A stretch of 64,000 nucleotides of DNA from Cellulosimicrobium sp. ES-005. GTDB lineage: Bacteria > Actinomycetota > Actinomycetes > Actinomycetales > Cellulomonadaceae. The notes beneath the pieces were generated by a model. It saw nothing but the letters and a program-made list of their open reading frames with translations. It did not search any database and was not told the DNA's origin. How positions within the stretch are numbered: the first letter of the stretch is position 1; every line of letters starts with the position of its first letter. The translations under genes and the position numbers were made by a program. This document shows positions 33,634-42,264 of this stretch, one piece after another. Where the stretch lies: contig NZ_CP159290.1 in NCBI RefSeq assembly GCF_040448685.1, positions 62,001 to 126,000 of the forward strand. Direction: 5' to 3'.

Positions 33634-34287
33634 TCAGCAGGTGAGGTGGTCGCCCGTCGTGGTGCCGACGATCTCGACGTAGTGGCGGAAGAGGCGGACG
33701 CGGTTGTTCATCTGGCGCGGGTTGCCGCCCTCGCACTCGAGCGGGCCGTTGATGGACCGGATGGTCTCGGCGAAGCCGTGCTCGCCGACGATCGCCTCGT
33801 GGCACGTCATCGAGGCCGTGCCGGGCTGCGTGTTCCAGTACCAGAGCGCGGTCTGCCACGCGACGGTCGGGTCCTGCTCGACGAGCCACGGGTCGGCCAG
33901 GAGATCGATCCCCAGCGCCTCGCCGGCCGCGCGGTAGTTGAAGTTCCAGCTCAGCTGGAGCGGGCCGCGGCCGTAGTAGGCGTCCTGCCCGGCGGGGCAC
34001 CCGTACGGCTGCGCGGGGTCGCAGTAGTGCGGGTAGTTCGCGGTGTTCACCTCGACGACGTGCACCAGCCCGTGCGTCTCGTGGCTCACGTTCGCGAGGA
34101 ACGCCGCCGCCTCGCGACGGGCGACGCGGTCGCCGCCCGTCGTCGCGAACTCCGGGTACGCGGCCGTCGCGGCGACGAGCCCCGCGTACGTGTAGAACGT
34201 GCTCCGCTCGGGGAACATCGCCTCGAACTGCTGCTCGGTCACGACGAACGTCGGCGGGGTGGCGGCGGTCGGCGTCGGGTCGGTCAT
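33634..34287 (-). CDS. GH19 chitinase/endolysin-like catalytic domain without signal peptide
   Basis: 217 residues, just the catalytic domain. Strongly similar throughout to the GH19 domain at 17252: both catalytic glutamates are kept (VSHETHG, VVEVNTANYPHYC), as are DAYYGRGPLQLSWNFNYRAAG and TIRSINGPLECEGGNP. It has no signal peptide and no chitin-binding module; ATG 34287 follows GAGGGGG, so this start is well supported. Export without a signal, release by lysis, or use on an internal murein/chitin target are options. It is bracketed by hairpin copies 2 and 3 in direct orientation, suggesting it may be a mobilised or duplicated cassette. Confidence 0.88.
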   Translation of the reverse strand: MTDPTPTAATPPTFVVTEQQFEAMFPERSTFYTYAGLVAATAAYPEFATTGGDRVARREAAAFLANVSHETHGLVHVVEVNTANYPHYCDPAQPYGCPAGQDAYYGRGPLQLSWNFNYRAAGEALGIDLLADPWLVEQDPTVAWQTALWYWNTQPGTASMTCHEAIVGEHGFAETIRSINGPLECEGGNPRQMNNRVRLFRHYVEIVGTTTGDHLTC

Positions 34288-34424
34288 GGGTCCCCCTCGT
34301 CGGGTCGGCGTGGGCGCAGCATCGCGCCCCGACCCACCCTAGGCGATTCGTGAGGAGACCTGCGTAACCCGGAGGCGCTGCCCGCCGCTGCCCGTGGCCC
34401 GCGGCCTGCGGCCCGCGGCTCGCA

Positions 34425-34503
34425 CCGAGCACAACGCCACCCGCCCTCGAGCACGACATGAGGGTCGCTATCGGCTGGATAACGACCCTCATGTCGTGCT
34501 CGG
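34425..34503 (+). repeat. Intergenic hairpin element, copy 3
   Basis: Half-box CCGAGCACAAC (34425-34435), spacer, left arm 34447-34472, 5-base loop GGCTG, right arm 34478-34503. 24 of 26 positions pair; CGAGCACGACATGAGGGTCG is the outer arm. It lies upstream of the signal-less chitinase and after the 3' end of the asparaginase gene (34522, minus strand). Confidence 0.8.
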
Positions 34504-34521
34504 CGGCTGGGTGTCAGAGAG

Positions 34522-36141
34522 TCAGGCGCACGTCGTCTCCGGGTAGGGCGCCGTCGACTTCGTCTGGACGGCGTGGCCGTCGACGTTCTTGTACGCGACG
34601 AGCGAGACCTCGCCGGCGTCGAGTGTCTTTCCCTTGACCGAGAACGTCTTCTCGACCGTCTCCCCGGCGGGGATCTTCGTGAACTTGTGCTCGCCCGAGA
34701 CCGTCGTGACCCGGACGTCGATCGGTACCGTGTCGGTGTTCGTCACCGAGGTGGTCAGCCAGAGCTGCTTGCCCGCCGCCTTGCACGACGGCGTCGCCGT
34801 GCCCGTGAAGAGGACGCTCGTGGACCCCGGCTCGGCGCCGATCGTGGCCGCCGTCGCGGACTGGTCGAACGACGCGTCGCCGTACGTCGCGAACCAGCCC
34901 TGCGCCGTCGCGAAGTCCTCGGTGAAGGCGCGCGACAGGAGCAGCAGGAGCCGCGCCTTGACGGCCGTGAGGTCACCGCCCGCGATGATGCCGTTCCCGC
35001 CGCCGTACGACGACCCGGACCCGGTGCGCGTCGTCGAGACGAACCAGACGCCCTTGTCGCGGATCGCCGCGGTGCGGGCCTGGCTCATCGCGGACGAGAT
35101 GCCCCCCGCACCCGTGCCCGCCGTGACGATGCCCCGGACGCCCGCGTTCGCGAACGCCGCGACGCCCTCGCCCCCCGCCTGCTGGTAGGACGTGACGATC
35201 TCGACGCGCGGCAGGGCCTTCGGGTCGACCTTCGCGAGGTCGAACGGCGTGAACCACTCCTCGGTGTCGCACGCCAGCACGCGTGCCGGCGCGCGGCCCA
35301 GCGTGATGTTGTCGCCGTCGATCCAGCCGAGCACGCCGTACTCGCGCGTCTGGAACGTGTCGGTGCGGTAGGAGTTCGTCTTGGTGACCTCGCGGGCCGC
35401 CTGGATCTCGTCGTTGAGCATGAGCACGGTGCCGAAGCAGAACGTCTGCTGCGACGCCGCGACCTTGATCGCGTTGTACAGGTTCGCGGGCGCGTCCGTG
35501 CCGAACACGAGGCTCGAGTCCGGCCCGGCGCCCGACCCCCACGGGCGCATCGAGCCGGACGTGACGACGGGCTTGCGCGACCGCACCGTGAGGTCGAGCC
35601 AGTACGCGAACTCCTCCTGCGTGTCGGTGCCCGTCGTGACGACGACGGCGTCCGCCGTCTCGAGCTGCTTCTCCACCTCGAGCGTGAGCGCGTGGAACTG
35701 CTCCATCGAGTAGCCCGACGAGCCGGCGTTGCCGAACTGGACGGCCGTGACGTCGGCGACCGCGTCGAGCTCGGGGCGCAACGTGTTCAGCATGTCCTCC
35801 ATGAGGTACGTGCCGGCGCGGTAGCTCGTGAACGTGTCGCGGCCGGTCGCCTTGCCGGCCATCGTGCCTCCGGTCGCGACGACGACGACCTTCGGCTTCT
35901 CCGCGGCGGCGGTCGCCGTCGCGGTCGCGTACTGCGCGGACGCGATGCCGAGCGGGTTGGCCGGGGCCGTCCCGGCGGCGAGCACCGGCGCCGCGGCGCC
36001 CTCGGCGCGCGCGGCGGCGGCCGACGCCCGGGAGTCGGCGACGGTGTACGCGACCGTCGCGGCGAGGGCCGCGCACGCGAGGACGAGCGCGACGACGGCC
36101 GCGACGGCGCGGCCGGACAGGGTCAGGGTGAACGTTCTCAA
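34522..36141 (-). CDS. Secreted/membrane-anchored type II asparaginase with extra C-terminal domain
   Basis: 539 residues from TTG 36141, which lies 7 bases after GGAAGG; ATG 36168 in frame lacks a ribosome site. One N-terminal membrane segment, then an Ala-rich linker. The asparaginase core shows VVVATGGTMAGKA (nucleophile Thr), VTTGTDTQEEFAYWL (second Thr-Asp pair; the usual His before GTDT is Thr here) and REVTKTNSYRTDTF (catalytic Lys). It hydrolyses asparagine to aspartate and ammonia outside the membrane. The last 95 residues form a domain with CKAAGKQLWL and terminal TTCA, related to the end of the 30994 protein. Divergent from a PLP decarboxylase gene. Confidence 0.87.
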   Translation of the reverse strand: MRTFTLTLSGRAVAAVVALVLACAALAATVAYTVADSRASAAAARAEGAAAPVLAAGTAPANPLGIASAQYATATATAAAEKPKVVVVATGGTMAGKATGRDTFTSYRAGTYLMEDMLNTLRPELDAVADVTAVQFGNAGSSGYSMEQFHALTLEVEKQLETADAVVVTTGTDTQEEFAYWLDLTVRSRKPVVTSGSMRPWGSGAGPDSSLVFGTDAPANLYNAIKVAASQQTFCFGTVLMLNDEIQAAREVTKTNSYRTDTFQTREYGVLGWIDGDNITLGRAPARVLACDTEEWFTPFDLAKVDPKALPRVEIVTSYQQAGGEGVAAFANAGVRGIVTAGTGAGGISSAMSQARTAAIRDKGVWFVSTTRTGSGSSYGGGNGIIAGGDLTAVKARLLLLLSRAFTEDFATAQGWFATYGDASFDQSATAATIGAEPGSTSVLFTGTATPSCKAAGKQLWLTTSVTNTDTVPIDVRVTTVSGEHKFTKIPAGETVEKTFSVKGKTLDAGEVSLVAYKNVDGHAVQTKSTAPYPETTCA

Positions 36142-36361
36142 CAGGGGGCCTTCCGTCGGGGGGAACATCTGGCCCGCCCGACGCTAGGGACCGTGTGTTG
36201 CCTGATGGTTGCCTGGACGTAAGAAGTACTCGCGTACCGGATCGGCGGGTTGCTGTCCCGCCGACGGGCGCCGACCCTCGGGCCGCGGTTGCCCCGGACG
36301 CGGGGCGGGTCCAGCCTGGCGAGAGGGGCCGGCGTCGGTCCGGCCCGGTCAGGAGCCGGTC

Positions 36362-37813
36362 ATGGACGACCGCGACGCCGCCCTCCTGCGGGCGCACGAG
36401 CACGCCGCCGCGTGGCTCGACTCCCTCACGACGCGGCCGGTCCCGCCGCAGGCGACCGTCGGGGACGTCGTCGCGGCGCTCGGCACGGACCTGCCCGACG
36501 GCCCGACGAGCGCCGCGGACGTCGTCGACCTCCTCGCGACCGCGTGCGGCCCCGGCCTCACGGCCATGCCGTCCGGCCGCTTCTACGGCATGGTCATCGG
36601 CGGCAGCCACCCCGCGGCGCTCGCCGCCGACTGGCTCACGAGCGCGTGGGACCAGAACTCCGCGCTGCGCACCGTGACGCCCGCGCACACCGCCGTCGAG
36701 GACGTGGCGAGCGCGTGGCTGCTCGACCTGCTCGGCCTGCCCGCCACGGGTGCGGTCGGGTTCGTCACCGGCGCGACGACCGCGAACTTCACGGCGCTCG
36801 CGGCGGCGCGCGGCGAGGTCCTGCGGCGTGCCGGGTGGGACGTGCGTCGCGGCGGGCTGACGGGCGCCCCGCGCGTCCGCGTGCTCGTGGGCGCCGAGCG
36901 GCACGAGTCGGTCGACCTCGCGCTGTCCTACCTCGGGCTCGGCGCGCCCGAGGTCGTGGCCGCGGACGACCAGGGCCGCATCTCGGTCGCCGCGCTGGAG
37001 GAGGCGCTGACGGACCGGGGCTCTACCTCGCGGGACCAGGGCTCTACCTGGGCTGACCGGGGCTCTACCTCGGGGGACCAGGGCTCTCCCTCGCCGGGGA
37101 CGGCGGACGGCCCGACGATCGTCGTGCTCCAGGCGGGGAACGTGCACTCGGGGGCGTTCGACCCGTTCGACGCGGCCGTCGAGGTCGCGCACCGGCACGG
37201 CGCGTGGGTGCACGTCGACGGTGCGTTCGGGCTCTTCGCCGCGGCGTCGCCGTCGTTCCGCCACCTGGTCGCGGGGTACGAGGCGGCGGACTCGTGGGCG
37301 ACCGACGCGCACAAGACGCTCAACGTGCCGTACGACTGCGGGCTCGCGATCGTCGCGGACCCCGCGCCGCTGCGCGCAGCGATGGGGATGCACGGCGACT
37401 ACCTCATCCAGAGCGACACGGGCGACCCGCTCGACAAGGTGCCCGAGCTCTCGCGCCGCGGGCGCGCGTTCCCGGTGTGGGCGACGCTGCGCGCCCTGGG
37501 GCGTTCCGGGGTCGCGGAGCTGGTGGACGGCTTCTGCCGCCACGCGGCCGCGTTCGCCGCGGGCATGCGGGCGATCGACGGCGCGGTCGTGCTCAACGAC
37601 GTCGTCTTCACCCAGGTGTGCGCGGCGTTCGGGGACGACGCGCGCACGCAGGAGGTCGTGCGTCGCGTGCTCGACGACGGGACGGCCTGGATGTCCGGGT
37701 CGCGGTGGCACGACCGCGCGGTGCTCCGCGCGTCGGTGAGCTCGTGGGCGACGACGGACGACGACGTCCGGGTGAGCCTCGACGCCCTGCGCCGCGCCGC
37801 GTCGTCGGGGTGA
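36362..37813 (+). CDS. PLP-dependent group II amino-acid decarboxylase-like protein
   Basis: 483 residues. AGGAGCC precedes ATG 36362. Fold-type I signatures: GRFYGMVIGGSHPAALAADW, TGATTANFTALAAARGEV, HVDGAFGLFAAASP with the PLP-nitrogen aspartate, and TDAHKTLNVPYDCG with the Schiff-base lysine K318. Such enzymes decarboxylate aspartate, glutamate or aromatic amino acids. A 21-bp repeat in four units (37013-37096) inserts 28 residues (218-245) with a D-R/Q-G-S-T-S-X pattern before the PTIVVLQAGNVHSGAF strand. The insert likely forms a surface loop. The asparaginase divergent to it makes aspartate, but a functional link is only a guess. Confidence 0.86.
   Translation: MDDRDAALLRAHEHAAAWLDSLTTRPVPPQATVGDVVAALGTDLPDGPTSAADVVDLLATACGPGLTAMPSGRFYGMVIGGSHPAALAADWLTSAWDQNSALRTVTPAHTAVEDVASAWLLDLLGLPATGAVGFVTGATTANFTALAAARGEVLRRAGWDVRRGGLTGAPRVRVLVGAERHESVDLALSYLGLGAPEVVAADDQGRISVAALEEALTDRGSTSRDQGSTWADRGSTSGDQGSPSPGTADGPTIVVLQAGNVHSGAFDPFDAAVEVAHRHGAWVHVDGAFGLFAAASPSFRHLVAGYEAADSWATDAHKTLNVPYDCGLAIVADPAPLRAAMGMHGDYLIQSDTGDPLDKVPELSRRGRAFPVWATLRALGRSGVAELVDGFCRHAAAFAAGMRAIDGAVVLNDVVFTQVCAAFGDDARTQEVVRRVLDDGTAWMSGSRWHDRAVLRASVSSWATTDDDVRVSLDALRRAASSG
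37013..37096 (+). repeat. In-frame 21-bp tandem repeat (4 units)
   Basis: Units 37013-37033, 37034-37054, 37055-37075 and 37076-37096 share GAC-C-RG-GG-CTCTACCT with alternating GACCGG/GACCAG starts, so the array looks like a doubled 42-bp unit. Each unit begins exactly on a codon and encodes seven residues. It is the only minisatellite noticed in the window. Confidence 0.85.
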
Positions 37814-37891
37814 GGCCGGGCACCGACGTCGAGGTCCGGCGCGGTCCGGACCGGCTCGGCCCCGCCCGCCCCCGGCCCCGGGAGCGGCGCC

Positions 37892-37897
37892 TACACT
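37892..37897 (+). promoter_or_regulatory. TACACT -10 box of a leaderless transcript
   Basis: TACACT lies 7 bases before the GTG at 37905, with no ribosome-binding site between. This spacing indicates transcription starting at or next to the start codon, common in actinobacteria. No clear -35 was found. Confidence 0.45.
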
Positions 37898-37904
37898 CGC
37901 TGCC

Positions 37905-38447
37905 GTGCCGACCGCCGAGGACCTCGCCGCCGCCGTCCGTGCGCGCACCGACGGGACGCCGTACCGGATCGTCGACGAGCGTCTGGACGGGTTCACGCTG
38001 CGTCTCGACCGCCCGGACGTGGCGTGGTGGCGGATCTTCTCGCACAGCTACTACGCGACCCTCGTCACCCACGAGGTCCGCGTCCTGCCGGACGGGCTGC
38101 GGGTCGAGCTCACCGACGTCGTGCGGGACACCCACTGGGCCCTCGACGCGGACGGGCGGTTCGTCGAGCCCGAGCGGGGCTGGGTGCGCTCCGTCTCGCG
38201 CGGCAGCATCAGCTCGACGTTCACCGCGTCGATCGCCGACGACGAGTCGGGGGCGCGGACGCGCGTCCTCTTCGACACGGCGGCCGGGCGCCGGATCGTC
38301 ACCGAGGCGGCCCAGAGCCTCGGTCTGAGCGTCGGCGCGTCGGCGCGGAACCGCGCCGCGACGATCGTCAGCCTGGTGGCGGCGGGCGTCGGCCTGGCGG
38401 TCGCCCTGGCCGCGGCGGTCCTCGCGCTCACCCTCGGGAGGGGCTGA
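37905..38447 (+). CDS. Hypothetical protein with C-terminal membrane anchor
   Basis: 180 residues from a probably leaderless GTG. Not recognised. Residues 1-150 are a soluble mixed alpha/beta region (FTLRLDRPDVAWWRIFSHSY, VELTDVVRDTHWALDADGRF), residues 152-178 one membrane helix (IVSLVAAGVGLAVALAAAVL). No signal peptide, so the soluble part probably faces the cytoplasm with a tail anchor. Solitary gene, convergent with the ScyD-like gene and separated from it by a strong hairpin. Confidence 0.7.
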   Translation: MPTAEDLAAAVRARTDGTPYRIVDERLDGFTLRLDRPDVAWWRIFSHSYYATLVTHEVRVLPDGLRVELTDVVRDTHWALDADGRFVEPERGWVRSVSRGSISSTFTASIADDESGARTRVLFDTAAGRRIVTEAAQSLGLSVGASARNRAATIVSLVAAGVGLAVALAAAVLALTLGRG

Positions 38448-38478
38448 CGGCCCGACGCGCAGAGCCCCGGCACGACGC

Positions 38479-38517
38479 GGCCCGGGCGTCCCCGCCGCAG
38501 CGGGAGGCGCCCGGGCC
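38479..38517. terminator. Bidirectional terminator between convergent genes
   Basis: GGCCCGGGCG arm and its complement, extended by CCCGC/GCGGG with a one-base bulge around a CGCA loop, between gene ends 38447 and 38532. Confidence 0.7.
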
Positions 38518-38531
38518 CTGCAGCAGGGCGG

Positions 38532-39680
38532 TCAGCGACCGCGGTGCTTGCCGAGGTCGACGCGCACGAGATGCCCGTCGGGCGGCGTCGTCTCGTCCGG
38601 GGGCAGTGCGTTCGTCGTCGCGAGCAGGCCCGTGCCGTCCCACTCCAGCCCGGCGGGCAGCGGGACCTCGACGACCGTGCTCGGGCCGCGCTTGCCGACC
38701 TGCGAGATCTTGCCGCCGAACAGCTCGGCCACGTAGACCGTCCCCCGGTCCGTCACGGCGAGGTTCGTCGCGCCCACGAACCCGGACCCGAGCGGGCGCA
38801 CCTTCCCCTTCCACGGGTCGACCGTGTAGACGGCGCCGCGCGCGCCGAGGCTCGCGTCCTCGGGCCCGCCGGGGAGCGTCGTCACGTAGAGCACGCCACG
38901 GGGACCCACCTCGACGTCCGTGGGGACGGGCTCGAACCAGTAGGTCTCGCCGACGGCGCAGTCGGGCCACCCGACGGCCGCCGCGGCCTCCACCGTCACC
39001 ACCGCGGGCTGGGCGGGGAGGACGGCCACGGTCCGGACCTTCCCGCGGTCGCTGATCGACAGGATCGCGTTCGCGCCCGCGTCGGCGACGTAGGTGGTGC
39101 CGCGGGACGAGGCCGTCGCGTACGGGTGGGAGTCCGCGATCCCGGTGTACAGGCCCGGGATGGGCACCGGAGGCACCTGCGCGACGCAGGCCGGGTCGGT
39201 CTCGCGCAGGCCGTACGTCACGCCGGCGTCGGGGTTGTTCGCCTGCTCGTACGCGAACGTGTCCGCGAGGACGCGGGGCGTGCCCGTCGGGTTCCCCCAG
39301 CGGTCGGTGCGCAGCGTCGAGACCTCCGACGCGACCGGCCCCTCCTCGCCGAGCTGCGTCTCGGTGAACGTGATGCGGCGGTCGGCGTAGGAGACGCCGC
39401 CCACCTCGCCGCCGTCCGGCGAGGCGTAGAGCACGCTCGGCGTGCCGTCGCGCCCGACGGCCGTGAGCAGGCCGGGGAAGTTCTGGGTGACGTAGGTCGT
39501 GCCGCGTGGTCCGGCCGCGAGGCTGAGCGGGGTGACGAGCCCGGTCGCGACGTCGGTCACGGTGGGCGGGCGCGGGTCGGGCTTTCCGCCGCCGTGCGCG
39601 ACGGCGGGGCTCGCGACGAGGACGAGGGCGGCGGTCGCGGCGGCGACGCCTGCGGGCAGGGTGGTGCGGAGTCGTCTCAT
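38532..39680 (-). CDS. Secreted ScyD/ScyE-like beta-propeller protein
   Basis: 382 residues. Signal peptide ending VASPAVAHG. The rest consists of propeller blades with repeated RGTTYVTQNFPG, RGTTYVADAGANAILSI, RGVLYVTTLPGG and RGTVYVAELFGGKISQV motifs, as in the family annotated ScyD/ScyE in actinobacteria and cyanobacteria. No catalytic residues are evident. Extracellular location is expected; function unknown. ATG 39680 is the first in frame with a signal sequence. Genes on both sides are also for secreted proteins, but the spacing and terminators argue for separate transcripts. Confidence 0.8.
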   Translation of the reverse strand: MRRLRTTLPAGVAAATAALVLVASPAVAHGGGKPDPRPPTVTDVATGLVTPLSLAAGPRGTTYVTQNFPGLLTAVGRDGTPSVLYASPDGGEVGGVSYADRRITFTETQLGEEGPVASEVSTLRTDRWGNPTGTPRVLADTFAYEQANNPDAGVTYGLRETDPACVAQVPPVPIPGLYTGIADSHPYATASSRGTTYVADAGANAILSISDRGKVRTVAVLPAQPAVVTVEAAAAVGWPDCAVGETYWFEPVPTDVEVGPRGVLYVTTLPGGPEDASLGARGAVYTVDPWKGKVRPLGSGFVGATNLAVTDRGTVYVAELFGGKISQVGKRGPSTVVEVPLPAGLEWDGTGLLATTNALPPDETTPPDGHLVRVDLGKHRGR

Positions 39681-39964
39681 GGGTGCTCCTGGTCCGGCGG
39701 TCCGGGGCGCGGCGGGGGTGTCGTCGCCGTGCCGCGGAGGCGGCACGCGCGCGTCGCGCCGGGGACGTGGGTGGGTGGTCGTCGGGCCGGACGACGTGGC
39801 GCGCCGCGGGCGTGCCGTGCGACCGGCGTGGCGCCGGCCGGGAGTCTGCTGTGCGTCGGCGGTGAGCACAGACCTCCGAGTGTGCACCCGGCGACCGTCC
39901 TGGTCCAGGACCGTCGCCCCGGGCGACGAGCGCCCGGGGCGGGCGGGGACCGCCCGGCGCCGCG
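39681..39964. other. Intergenic region, 284 bp, no gene
   Basis: Holds the upstream region of the minus-strand propeller gene, an imperfect hairpin around 39839-39876 (GGAG-TCTG-TGTGC against GCACAGACCTCC) and the terminator at 39915-39941. No coding sequence is supported. Confidence 0.55.
39915..39941 (-). terminator. Terminator of the endonuclease/phosphatase-fold gene
   Basis: Perfect 11-bp stem CGCCCCGGGCG with a 5-base loop, 24 bp beyond the 3' end of the minus-strand gene 39965-41269. Confidence 0.65.
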
Positions 39965-41269
39965 TCAGCCGCGGACCGCCAGGTCCACCCACACGAGCCG
40001 GTGGTCGCTGCTCGGGAACGGGAAGACCCCGGTGAGCCGTGACAGCGGGTCCGCCTGGACGGGCCAGAACACCCCGGCGTCGCGCACGCGCAGGTCGCGC
40101 GACGGCAGCACGTAGTCCGCGCGCAGGTTGCCGGGCGCGCTGTCCGCGAAGTCGGCCGTGTCCAGCGCGGGGTCGCCGCGGTGGGTCGCGTTCGCGCCGC
40201 CCTGGAGCGCGGCGGCCTCGACGGCGCCGTCGGAGCGGGGTGCCGGGTCCTGGACGCGGCGGTGGTGGAGGAGCTGGTCGATCGCGGCGTCGACCGAGTC
40301 GCCGTCGAGCGGGTCGGCGTTCTGGTCGCCCAGGACGACGAAGCTCTCGCCCGGGTGCAGCCCGCCGCGGCGGCCGGCGTCGTCGTAGACGTACCGCGAC
40401 GCCTTGCCGGGCGTCACGTAGTCGGCCCAGAACCGGATCTCGTCGTGGTTGCGCCGCCCGTTGCGGTCCTCGGGGCCGTCGAACGTCGGGGGCGTGGGGT
40501 GCGACGCGAGCACGTGGACCGTCTCCCGGCCGACCCGCACGGGCACGTCCCAGTGCGACTTGCTCGACAGGCGGACGACCTCGAGCTCCTCCGGCGTGAA
40601 CCAGTCCGCGGGCGCGGCCGTCGCCGGGTCGTCGGGGAGGAGCGCGCCGGGCATGTCCTTCCACAGGAAGTGCTGGAACGTGCGGACGCCGCGCGTGTCG
40701 ATCGGGTAGCGCGACAGCACGACCATGCCGTACTGGCCCTCGAACGCCCCGAAGCCGAACGCGTCGTCGCCCCCACCGACCGTGCCGTCGTCGTTGAGGT
40801 CGAACCCGCTGGGCACGCCGGTGTTCGACGGCGCGACGTACGCGTAGCGGTACTCGATCGGCTCCGCGCCGCCCTGGGGGACCTCGAGGTAGTGGTCGCG
40901 GAACAGGTCGACGGCGCGTCCGTCCGGGACGTAGTCGAACTCGTTGAGCAGCACGACGTCGGGCCGGGTGCGCTGGAGCACCTCGGCGATCGTCGCGGCC
41001 TGCGGGTCGTCGGGGGTCGAGAGGTCGGCCTCGAGCTCTCCGGCCGCGGCGCGGTTGAGGCTCGCGTTGTACGTCGCGACGCGGAGGGTCCCGCGGTCGT
41101 GACCGTCTCCGTGCCCGTTCGCGTGGCCGTACGCGACGGCGGGACTCGCCGCGGCGCCGACGGCGCCCCCGGTGAGGGCGACGGACAGGGCGAGGGCCAG
41201 GGCGACGGGGACGGCGCGGGCGGGGGCGGCACGGCCGGTGGGGGCGGGGTGAGCGGGTCTCGTGGACAC
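39965..41269 (-). CDS. Secreted endonuclease/exonuclease/phosphatase-family protein
   Basis: 434 residues from GTG 41269 with GAGGAG upstream. Signal peptide ending SPAVAYGHA, then a His/Gly-rich stretch (HANGHGDGHDRG) that may bind metal. EEP fold: LRVATYNASLNR, RPDVVLLNEFDYV with the metal glutamate, HVLASHPTPPTFDGPED, FVVLGDQNADPLDGDS with the D-x-N pair, and SSDHRLVWVDL with the catalytic Asp-His. An EF-hand-like loop is seen in DLNDDGTVGGGDDAFGFG. It cleaves a phosphodiester or phosphomonoester outside the cell; the exact substrate (DNA, phospholipid or other) is open. Confidence 0.86.
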   Translation of the reverse strand: MSTRPAHPAPTGRAAPARAVPVALALALSVALTGGAVGAAASPAVAYGHANGHGDGHDRGTLRVATYNASLNRAAAGELEADLSTPDDPQAATIAEVLQRTRPDVVLLNEFDYVPDGRAVDLFRDHYLEVPQGGAEPIEYRYAYVAPSNTGVPSGFDLNDDGTVGGGDDAFGFGAFEGQYGMVVLSRYPIDTRGVRTFQHFLWKDMPGALLPDDPATAAPADWFTPEELEVVRLSSKSHWDVPVRVGRETVHVLASHPTPPTFDGPEDRNGRRNHDEIRFWADYVTPGKASRYVYDDAGRRGGLHPGESFVVLGDQNADPLDGDSVDAAIDQLLHHRRVQDPAPRSDGAVEAAALQGGANATHRGDPALDTADFADSAPGNLRADYVLPSRDLRVRDAGVFWPVQADPLSRLTGVFPFPSSDHRLVWVDLAVRG

Positions 41270-41419
41270 GGTGGCTCCTCGTCGTCGGGGACGGTGGTCG
41301 TCGAGAGGTTCCTCGTCACCGTACGCACGCCCGCCCCCGCGGGGAAGGGCGACGAGGTGACCGGCGGGTGAACGCCCCGGTGGCCCTGCCGGTGTGGGCG
41401 CCCGGTGGGATCCTGAGGC

Positions 41420-42253
41420 ATGGACACCACGCAGTCCCGGCCGACCCGCACGTACCCGCACGGCGTGCCGTGCTGGGTGGACACCGAGCAGCCCGACGTC
41501 GACGCCGCGCTCGCGTTCTACGGCGCGCTCTTCGGGTGGGAGTTCGAGGAGAGGCTCCCGCCCGGCACGGGGGAGCGGTACGTCGTGGCGTCGCTCGGCG
41601 GGCAGGACGTCGCCGCGGTCGCGTCCGGGACCGGCGAGGCCGCGTGGATCACGTACGTCGCGGTCGACGACGTGGACGCGTCCTCCCGCGGCGTCCCCGA
41701 CCTCGGCGGGGAGGTCCTCGACGGCCCGACGACGATCGGGCCGCCCGGCCGCATGGCGTCCGTCCGCGACCCCCAGGGCGCGACGTTCCGGCTCTGGGAG
41801 CCCGGGACGCGCGTCGGCGCGCAGCGGGTCAACGAGCCGGGCACGTGGAACTTCAGCGTGCTGCACACGCCCGACGTCGCGCGGGCGCTCCACTTCTACG
41901 GGCCCCTGCTCGGGTGGGAGGTGGACGCGGGGCTCGGCGCGGGCATGGCCCGCGTCCCGGGGTACGGCGACCACCTCGCCCGGACCGTCTACCCGGAGAT
42001 CGACGCGAACCAGGAGGGCGCACCGCCCGGGTTCCGGGACGTCGTGGCGGGCGTGGTCGAGGACGGCGGGCCCGCGCGGCACACGGTGACGTTCGCCGTC
42101 GCCGACCGGGACGCCGCCGCCGCGGCCGCCGAGCGCGCGGGCGCGGTCGTGCTCTCGTCGGCCGACACGGAGTGGACGCGCGAGGCCGAGGTGCGCGACC
42201 CGCAGGGCGCGGTCCTCACGCTGTCGCAGTTCACCCCGCCCGAGGGCTTCTGA
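41420..42253 (+). CDS. Two-domain VOC (glyoxalase/dioxygenase-fold) protein
   Basis: 277 residues. Two repeated VOC halves: the first with HGVPCWVDTEQPDVDAALAF and MASVRDPQGATFRLWEPG, the second with TWNFSVLHTPDVARALHFYG and EAEVRDPQGAVLTLSQF. This matches the 27-kDa antigen/CFP30-like group common in actinobacteria. It has no signal and is cytoplasmic. Substrate is unknown; it may bind a metal or small molecule. ATG 41420 follows GATCCTGAGGC with very short spacing, so translation may be near leaderless. Confidence 0.86.
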   Translation: MDTTQSRPTRTYPHGVPCWVDTEQPDVDAALAFYGALFGWEFEERLPPGTGERYVVASLGGQDVAAVASGTGEAAWITYVAVDDVDASSRGVPDLGGEVLDGPTTIGPPGRMASVRDPQGATFRLWEPGTRVGAQRVNEPGTWNFSVLHTPDVARALHFYGPLLGWEVDAGLGAGMARVPGYGDHLARTVYPEIDANQEGAPPGFRDVVAGVVEDGGPARHTVTFAVADRDAAAAAAERAGAVVLSSADTEWTREAEVRDPQGAVLTLSQFTPPEGF

Positions 42254-42264
42254 CGCACGGACCA

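Noticed and set aside
30842-34521. The hairpin elements as a CRISPR array
   Set aside because: Copies are kilobases apart, separated by genes, vary in sequence and lack regular spacers or cas genes.
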